The position numbers and the translations under genes were made by a program. A stretch of 6,426 nucleotides of DNA from the NCBI GenBank assembly GCA_964435565.1, contig CAYSZR010000073.1, positions 1-6,426 on the forward strand, read 5' to 3'. This document shows positions 1 through 4,452 of the stretch, in pieces; within the stretch, counting starts at the first letter, position 1; every line of letters begins with the position of its first letter. The DNA is from QAMH01 sp964435565 (GTDB lineage Bacteria > Actinomycetota > Coriobacteriia > Coriobacteriales > QAMH01). The notes under the pieces are model-generated. The model did no database searches, was not told the DNA's origin, and was given only the letters and a program-made list of their open reading frames with translations.

Positions 1-1496
1 AAGGCATAGAGTTCGATTATTGCTGCGTGCACGCAAGCTACGCGTTGCATGAACTGGGCTATGAGACCATCATGGTCAACTGCAATCCAGAGACCGTTTC
101 GACTGATTATGACACTTCGGACCGTCTGTATTTCGAGCCAATCACCTATGAAGACGTGATGGATATCATCGATGCGGAACATCCTGATGGAGTTGTCGTC
201 ACGCTGGGAGGCCAGACGCCGCTCAAGCTTGCACAGCGGCTCGCCGACGAAGGCGTGCATATCATGGGAACCCAGCCGAGTGCAATCGACTTGGCAGAAG
301 ACCGTGAGCGTTTCAGTGCCCTGCTTGATGAGCTCCATATCGATTATCCGGCGGCGGGCACGGCCGAATCGCTCGACGAGGCACTTGAAGTCGCGAAGCG
401 CATCGGCTATCCGCTCCTTGTGCGCCCAAGTTACGTCTTGGGCGGTCGCGGCATGGTCATCGCCTATGATGCGCAGTACCTTGAGACGTACATGGCCGAA
501 GCTGCGCGAGTCACGCCGGATCATCCCGTGTATCTTGATTCGTTCCTCGAATCGGCGACCGAATGCGATGTCGATGCGCTCTGCGATGGGCAAGACGTCT
601 ATATCGGTGCCGTGCTTGAACATATCGAGGAAGCCGGTATTCATTCGGGCGATTCCGCTTGCTGCACCCCGCCTTTCTCGTTTTCCGATGCCGTCATGGA
701 GACGATCATCGATGACACGACGCGTCTTGCGCGTGCCGTTGGAACATGCGGATTGGTCAACATCCAATACGGTGTGAAAGATGGCAAGGTCTATGTCATC
801 GAGGTGAACCCGCGTGCAAGCAGGACCGTGCCATTTGTCAGCAAGGCGACGGGTATACCCCTTGCCAAATGCGCGGCACGTATCATGGCTGGCCACAAGA
901 TCGCCGACATGAATCTGCCGGCTCATAATGGCGGTATAGAGCATTTCGCCTGCAAAGAGGCCGTCATGCCTTTTGGAAGGTTTCCCGGTGCAGAAACCAT
1001 GCTTGGCCCTGAGATGAAGTCAACGGGCGAGGTCATGGGCATTGGCAATGATTTTCCAAGCGCGTATGCGAAGACGCAGCTGGCAATTGACTATTCGCTG
1101 CCAAAAGGCGGAAAGGTCTTTATTTCGGTATGTGACCGCGAAAAACGAAATATCGTTCCCATCGCCCATGCTCTGCAAGACCTTGGATTTTCAATCGTCT
1201 CGACAGGCGGCACGGGCAGAATGCTCAAGGCGAACGGCCTCAGCGTTGAAATCACGCGCAAGATACAGGAAAAGCGCCCCAATATCGGAGACATGATCTC
1301 TAATGGCGAGATCAACCTCTTGATTAATATTCCCTTTGGACAGGAAACGCGCGGCGATAGCTATCATCTGCGTAGTGCGGCCGTTGCCAACGGCATTTGC
1401 TATGTGACGACGCTTGCGGGAGCAAACGCGCTTGCTCAAGCGATATCGGCCATACATGACAACCGGCTTGAGCCCGTTGCCTTGCAAGACCTCTAG
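1..1496 (+). CDS. carB: Carbamoyl-phosphate synthase large subunit, C-terminal part (5' end outside window)
   Basis: This is the large, synthetase subunit of carbamoyl-phosphate synthase. With the glutaminase subunit CarA it makes carbamoyl phosphate from glutamine, bicarbonate and 2 ATP, for pyrimidines and arginine, in the cytoplasm. The frame is open from position 3 and gives 497 residues up to TAG at 1494-1496. The first residues (GIEFDYCCVHA) match the family near residue 573 of the ~1073-residue E. coli protein, so slightly over half the gene is missing on the left. Visible landmarks, in fragment numbering, are NPETVSTDYD (28-37), the second ATP-grasp motif PSYVLGGRGM (142-151), EVNPRASRTVPFVSK (~267-281), LGPEMKSTGEVMG (334-346), and a C-terminal MGS-like allosteric domain from about 370. 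In that domain the residues matching E. coli K954, T974, T977, K993 and N1015 are kept (K381, T401, T404, K420, N442), which supports UMP/IMP-type control. The two residues after that Asn are Ile-Pro instead of Thr-Thr. No frameshift is seen. Confidence 0.97.
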   Translation, partial: GIEFDYCCVHASYALHELGYETIMVNCNPETVSTDYDTSDRLYFEPITYEDVMDIIDAEHPDGVVVTLGGQTPLKLAQRLADEGVHIMGTQPSAIDLAEDRERFSALLDELHIDYPAAGTAESLDEALEVAKRIGYPLLVRPSYVLGGRGMVIAYDAQYLETYMAEAARVTPDHPVYLDSFLESATECDVDALCDGQDVYIGAVLEHIEEAGIHSGDSACCTPPFSFSDAVMETIIDDTTRLARAVGTCGLVNIQYGVKDGKVYVIEVNPRASRTVPFVSKATGIPLAKCAARIMAGHKIADMNLPAHNGGIEHFACKEAVMPFGRFPGAETMLGPEMKSTGEVMGIGNDFPSAYAKTQLAIDYSLPKGGKVFISVCDREKRNIVPIAHALQDLGFSIVSTGGTGRMLKANGLSVEITRKIQEKRPNIGDMISNGEINLLINIPFGQETRGDSYHLRSAAVANGICYVTTLAGANALAQAISAIHDNRLEPVALQDL

Positions 1497-1513
1497 AAAG
1501 ACAAGACATCGAC

Positions 1514-1549
1514 GGGGCCCGATGCGCTGCTTGCGGCAGGCCGGGCCTC
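1514..1549 (+). other. Strong GC-rich hairpin between carB and pyrK, no T-tract
   Basis: GGGGCCCG at 1514-1521 pairs with CGGGCCTC at 1542-1549 (8 bp, one G-U). Inside it CTGC at 1527-1530 can pair with GCAG at 1536-1539, giving a longer, interrupted stem. It starts 17 nt after the carB stop codon. The bases after it (GCACTTTGAGG) are not a T-run, so a classical intrinsic terminator is unlikely. It could pause RNA polymerase, protect the 3' end of the upstream message, or be part of an attenuator. The structure is read directly; the role is inference. Confidence 0.5.
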
Positions 1550-1568
1550 GCACTTTGAGGCATCTCGC

Positions 1569-1605
1569 ATGCATGTAGGAATATATGCCGTATCATATGC
1601 ATGTA
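1569..1605. repeat. Repeated ATGCATGTA motif upstream of pyrK
   Basis: ATGCATGTA occurs at 1569-1577 and again at 1597-1605, 28 bp start to start. Each copy contains the palindrome ATGCAT, so the copies can pair with each other in RNA (CATGCATGT with ATATGCATG, about 9 bp including a wobble). The right copy can instead form a local hairpin with CATA at 1594-1597 and TATG at 1604-1607. The motif lies 33-69 nt before the pyrK start, where a leader or protein-binding element could control the pyrKDF genes. No function is assigned. Confidence 0.35.
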
Positions 1606-1637
1606 TGCACGGTCCGCATCGGAAAGGTTGAACTTGC

Positions 1638-2435
1638 ATGGTTCGAAAGCAACAGGAAACCGGGCGCGTTCTCTTCAATCGTCAGATTGCCCCGGGTATT
1701 TTTCAGATCTCAGCTGTTTTGCCCACTATTGCCCAAACGTGTGTACCGGGTCAATTCGTACAAGTGCGTGTCTGCGATGAGCCGAGCGTTCAATTTCTGA
1801 GGATGCCTTTTGCGATAAGCGATGCCGATGTGAAAACGGGCACGGTCGATATCTGCTATCAGGTGGTTGGCTCAGGAACGAAGCAGCTTACGCATATCAA
1901 ACCCGATGACCTGCTCGATTGTGTCGGTCCTATTGGCAATGGCTGGCATATTCCGCAGTCTGCCAAGCGCGCGTTGATCGTATGCGGTGGCGTGGGTGCC
2001 CCCGCGCTCAATATGTTGGCACAAGATCTTGCCAAGCGCGCTATTGTGGTCGATGCCGTTATGGCGGCAACAACGGCAACTCGAATCGTCTGCCGTGACA
2101 CGATCGAAAAGGCCGTTGATGCCAGTCGGGGCACGCTGCACATTGCCACAGACGATGGCAGTGAGGGAACAGCTGGCTTTGCGAATACGCTAAGCGATGC
2201 ACTTATCGCACAAGAAACATACGATTACGTTGCCATATGCGGGCCCTTGCCCATGGAACGGGCTTGTCTTTCGGCCGCTGTCGATGCAGGCGTTGCCTGC
2301 GAGGTTTCAATGGAAAAGATGATGGCGTGTGGGGTTGGCGCCTGTTTGGGCTGCGTTATCAAGACGACGGGCGGTTTGAAACGCTGCTGCGTGGACGGGC
2401 CCGTTTTCGACGCGAGCGAGGTGATCTGGCAATGA
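1638..2435 (+). CDS. pyrK: Dihydroorotate dehydrogenase B, electron transfer subunit (FAD and 2Fe-2S)
   Basis: PyrK carries electrons from the FMN of PyrD to NAD+ through a 2Fe-2S cluster and FAD, in a PyrK2-PyrD2 complex that oxidises dihydroorotate to orotate. The 265 residues fit the family's usual length of about 260. The FAD-binding motif RMPFAIS is at 55-61, the nucleotide-binding loop CGGVGAPALN at 116-125, and CGPLPM at 201-206. The cluster ligands are C231, C236, C239 and C251 in MACGVGACLGC followed by CVDGPVF. C250 is an extra cysteine beside the fourth ligand. The ATG at 1638 is preceded by GGAAAGG at 1621-1627 (10-nt spacing), and an in-frame TGA at 1629-1631 rules out a longer protein. 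The stop overlaps the pyrD start (ATGA at 2432-2435), which suggests translational coupling and equal production of both subunits. Confidence 0.96.
   Translation: MVRKQQETGRVLFNRQIAPGIFQISAVLPTIAQTCVPGQFVQVRVCDEPSVQFLRMPFAISDADVKTGTVDICYQVVGSGTKQLTHIKPDDLLDCVGPIGNGWHIPQSAKRALIVCGGVGAPALNMLAQDLAKRAIVVDAVMAATTATRIVCRDTIEKAVDASRGTLHIATDDGSEGTAGFANTLSDALIAQETYDYVAICGPLPMERACLSAAVDAGVACEVSMEKMMACGVGACLGCVIKTTGGLKRCCVDGPVFDASEVIWQ
2418..2424 (+). promoter_or_regulatory. Ribosome binding site that fixes the pyrD start
   Basis: GAGGTGA lies 7 nt before the ATG at 2432, inside the last codons of pyrK. The frame stays open upstream to an ATG at 2237, but that 65-residue extension is Arg/Cys/Trp-rich, overlaps pyrK fully, and matches nothing expected in PyrD. 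The site and the ATGA overlap both support initiation at 2432. Confidence 0.7.
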
Positions 2436-3373
2436 CCGCAGTGCATAATTCTGATGCAGGCGCCTCGATCCTTCAGGTCGATATAGGCGGCTTGGTCATG
2501 AAAAACCCGGTGACGGTTGCTTCGGGAACCTTCGGGCATGGCGAGGAATTCGCTGATTTCTTCGATGTGTCCCGTTTGGGTGCCATCACGACCAAGGGCG
2601 TTTCGCCTAGACCCTGGCAGGGAAACGACACGCCGCGCTTGGCTGAGGCTCCGGCTGGCATGCTCAATTCTATCGGCTTGCAAAACCCTGGTGTCGAGGA
2701 ATTCTGCACTGAACAACTTGCCTGGCTTGCTGGGGTCGACACGTCTGTCATCGTCAATGTCTCAGGTCATACCCTGGAAGAATACGTGCAGGTTGTTGAA
2801 CGTTTGGAAGACGAACCTGCTGTCGATGCCTATGAGGTTAACATCTCGTGTCCCAATGTCGATGCGGGGGGCATGACGTTTGGTACCGATCCAGAACAAG
2901 CGGCGCAGGTGACATCTGCCGTGCGGGCAATTACCAAGCGTCCGCTGATAGTCAAGCTTACGCCCAACGTAACCGATATCAGGATCATTGCGAAATCCGT
3001 CGAGGCGGCCGGCGCTGATGCGGTGAGTCTTATCAACACGCTTTTGGGCATGGCTATCGACGCAAAGCGCCGCAGGCCCGTGCTTGCCAGATGTGTGGGG
3101 GGACTTTCCGGACCGGCAATCAAACCTGTCGCGTTACGCATGGTCTGGGAGACGTACAATGCCGTTAGCATACCTATTATAGGCATGGGTGGTATTTCGA
3201 CTGGAGAAGATGCAGTCGAATTCATGCTCGCGGGTGCAAGCGCGGTGGCGGTTGGGGCGGCGAATTTCGTCGATCCCGCGGCATCACTGCATGTGCTCGA
3301 GGGGATAATCGAATATTGCAGTGAAAACGGAATCGTCGATGTCAACGAGCTTATAGGATCACTGGAGGTTTAG
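2432..3373 (+). CDS. pyrD: Dihydroorotate dehydrogenase, class 1B catalytic subunit
   Basis: PyrD (PyrDB type) is the FMN-containing barrel that oxidises dihydroorotate to orotate, the fourth step of UMP synthesis. In the 1B class it works with PyrK and passes electrons to NAD+ in the cytoplasm. From ATG 2432 the protein has 313 residues, the normal size. Visible motifs: VASGTFG (29-35), NSIGLQNPG (79-87, substrate and FMN contacts), VNISCPNV (136-143) with the catalytic-base Cys at 140 that marks class 1 enzymes, KLTPNV (175-180), INTLLGMAID (201-210), GLSGPAIKP (224-232), and the FMN phosphate-binding GMGGI (251-255) and VGAANF (274-279). There is no N-terminal membrane helix, which argues against the quinone-linked class 2 type. 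It overlaps pyrK by 4 nt and ends 6 nt before pyrF. Confidence 0.97.
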   Translation: MTAVHNSDAGASILQVDIGGLVMKNPVTVASGTFGHGEEFADFFDVSRLGAITTKGVSPRPWQGNDTPRLAEAPAGMLNSIGLQNPGVEEFCTEQLAWLAGVDTSVIVNVSGHTLEEYVQVVERLEDEPAVDAYEVNISCPNVDAGGMTFGTDPEQAAQVTSAVRAITKRPLIVKLTPNVTDIRIIAKSVEAAGADAVSLINTLLGMAIDAKRRRPVLARCVGGLSGPAIKPVALRMVWETYNAVSIPIIGMGGISTGEDAVEFMLAGASAVAVGAANFVDPAASLHVLEGIIEYCSENGIVDVNELIGSLEV

Positions 3374-3379
3374 CGAACC

Positions 3380-4105
3380 ATGGATTGGAAAAACGAATCA
3401 AAGGCACAACGCGTTATCGTCGCACTTGATTGTTCTCCTGACGAGGCCATTGTGCTGGGCGAAAAACTTGCTGGGCACGCCCGCTGGGTCAAAATCGGCA
3501 TGACGCTCTATTACGCCGTCGGTCCTTCGATCGTCACGAAGATGCATAAGCTTGGTTTTCGCGTGTTCCTCGATTTGAAGCTCCACGATATCCCACACCA
3601 GGTCTATGGTGCGGCAAGCTCCATTGCGCAGGCCGGTGCTGACCTTTTGACGGTGCATGCAAGCGGGGGAGAGGCCATGCTCTCGTCTGCTGTCAAAGGC
3701 GCACGCAAAGGAGCCGGCGAAGTCGATTTGGATGCAGAGCCCCCTGCAGTGTGCGCTATAACCGTTCTTACGAGCATGGACGATGCGCAGCTCGCATCGA
3801 TCGGCATCGATGTGCCGGCAGCGATGCAGGTGAAGAGACTGGCCACGCTCGCGCGTGATGCAGGTCTGAACGGCATCGTCTGTTCTCCTAAAGAAGCTGC
3901 CGCCATGCGCGAACTATTGGGCGAGGACGCGATTATCATCACGCCAGGCGTGCGCCCAAACGGCGCGGCGTTAGGCGACCAGAGCCGTGTTGCCACACCG
4001 GCCGAGGCCTTCGAAGCCGGTGCATCCCATCTGGTTATAGGCAGGCCTATTACGCGTGTTGGCGATCCCGTCGCGGCTTTCGATGAAATCATTGCCGATC
4101 TATAG
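3380..4105 (+). CDS. pyrF: Orotidine 5'-phosphate decarboxylase
   Basis: PyrF converts OMP to UMP and CO2, the last step of the de novo UMP pathway, without a cofactor, as a cytoplasmic dimer. The 241-residue length fits the short bacterial group. Motifs: IVALD (13-17), KIG (38-40), and the catalytic signature DLKLHDIP with D65, K67 and D70 (the Asp-Lys-Asp charge network). TVHASGG (91-97), ITPGVRP (187-193, phosphate side) and IGRPIT (220-225) complete the active site. The start is ATG 3380; GGAGGT at 3364-3369 lies 10 nt upstream, inside the final codons of pyrD. With a 6-nt gap it is clearly in one operon with pyrK and pyrD. The TAG stop at 4103-4105 is followed after 33 nt by a strong inverted repeat, so pyrF is probably the last gene of the transcript. 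Confidence 0.97.
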   Translation: MDWKNESKAQRVIVALDCSPDEAIVLGEKLAGHARWVKIGMTLYYAVGPSIVTKMHKLGFRVFLDLKLHDIPHQVYGAASSIAQAGADLLTVHASGGEAMLSSAVKGARKGAGEVDLDAEPPAVCAITVLTSMDDAQLASIGIDVPAAMQVKRLATLARDAGLNGIVCSPKEAAAMRELLGEDAIIITPGVRPNGAALGDQSRVATPAEAFEAGASHLVIGRPITRVGDPVAAFDEIIADL

Positions 4106-4138
4106 GAAAATTCCTGTTTAACGGCATACATCTGCAAA

Positions 4139-4166
4139 AATAGAGGCTGTTAGAACAGCCTCTATT
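4139..4166 (+). terminator. Perfect 13-bp inverted repeat, probable terminator after pyrF
   Basis: AATAGAGGCTGTT at 4139-4151 and AACAGCCTCTATT at 4154-4166 are perfect complements around a 2-nt centre (in practice a TAGA tetraloop). On the + strand it is followed by GGGG and then TATTTT, so the T-tract is interrupted. On the opposite strand the stem runs into a T5 stretch (A4136-A4140), which is the more classical arrangement. It probably ends the pyr transcript and insulates it from the surface-protein gene. Confidence 0.75.
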
Positions 4167-4186
4167 GGGGTATTTTAAACAATAAT

Positions 4187-4214
4187 TTGTTTTCGGGTGG
4201 ACTATGCCTATATT
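4187..4214 (+). promoter_or_regulatory. Candidate sigma70-type promoter for the surface-protein gene
   Basis: TTGTTT at 4187-4192 and TATATT at 4209-4214 are separated by 16 bp. The -10 matches TATAAT at 5 of 6 bases; the -35 is weaker. Transcription would begin near 4221, giving an untranslated leader of roughly 100 nt. It lies between the inverted repeat after pyrF and the next gene, where a promoter is expected. It was found by eye, so chance is a real alternative in this AT-rich stretch. Confidence 0.4.
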
Positions 4215-4239
4215 TCGATGCAATCGAATGCCCGAATGC
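4214..4239. promoter_or_regulatory. Possible operator: palindrome plus CGAATGC direct repeats
   Basis: TTCGAT at 4214-4219 and ATCGAA at 4223-4228 form a perfect 6-bp palindrome with a 3-bp centre, touching the end of the candidate -10. CGAATGC then occurs at 4225-4231 and 4233-4239 with an 8-bp period, and the related CGATGC is at 4216-4221. Placement at the likely transcription start is what a repressor or activator site would show. No known regulator motif is recognised. Confidence 0.3.
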
Positions 4240-4273
4240 ATAACCGGCATATAAAAAACGAATATGAAACGTA

Positions 4274-4297
4274 GGGGTCAGAGTGTGATTTGACCTC
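4274..4297 (+). other. 5'-leader hairpin before the surface-protein start
   Basis: GGGGTCA at 4274-4280 pairs with TGACCTC at 4291-4297 (7 bp with one G-U, 10-nt loop). It ends 15 nt before the ribosome binding site GGGAGA at 4313-4318. It could stabilise the message or affect translation, but a stem of this size may also be chance. Confidence 0.3.
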
Positions 4298-4323
4298 ATG
4301 GCTGGGCAAAAAGGGAGATAGCT

Positions 4324-4452
4324 ATGAAAAACACTACCAGGGCTAGCCGCATTGCAAAGGCTTTCATTGGCAGTAGGGGTCTGAGAAGCACGCTGAGCGT
4401 TATTCTCTCGATTTCGCTCGTCCTTTCCGTTTCGAATATCGCAGTTTACGCA
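4324..4452 (+). other. Signal peptide of the surface protein (residues 1-43)
   Basis: A long basic N-region (several Arg and Lys within residues 2-21) is followed by a hydrophobic core, VILSISLVLSVSNIAV at 26-41, and an AxA-like site VYA before DE, giving likely cleavage after A43. The length and strong positive charge resemble signal peptides of large cell-wall proteins in Gram-positive bacteria. A YSIRK motif is not present. Confidence 0.85.

Noticed and set aside
1555..1596. Possible promoter before pyrK (TTGAGG with GAATAT or TATATG)
   Set aside because: Either the spacing (21 bp) or the -10 match is poor, and the genes can be read from the carB transcript.
1585..1800. 71-residue frame with an AGGA 4 nt upstream of its ATG, just before pyrK
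   Set aside because: It overlaps the well-supported pyrK start by over 160 nt in another frame, has no recognisable motif, and its sequence looks like a frame shadow.
2237..2431. N-terminal extension of pyrD by 65 residues
   Set aside because: The extension lies wholly inside pyrK, has Arg/Cys-rich shadow composition, and class 1B PyrD proteins start near the ATG at 2432.
4264..4293. Nine-codon upstream frame starting ATG AAA CGT before the surface gene
   Set aside because: It has no ribosome binding site and no leader-peptide pattern such as runs of one amino acid.
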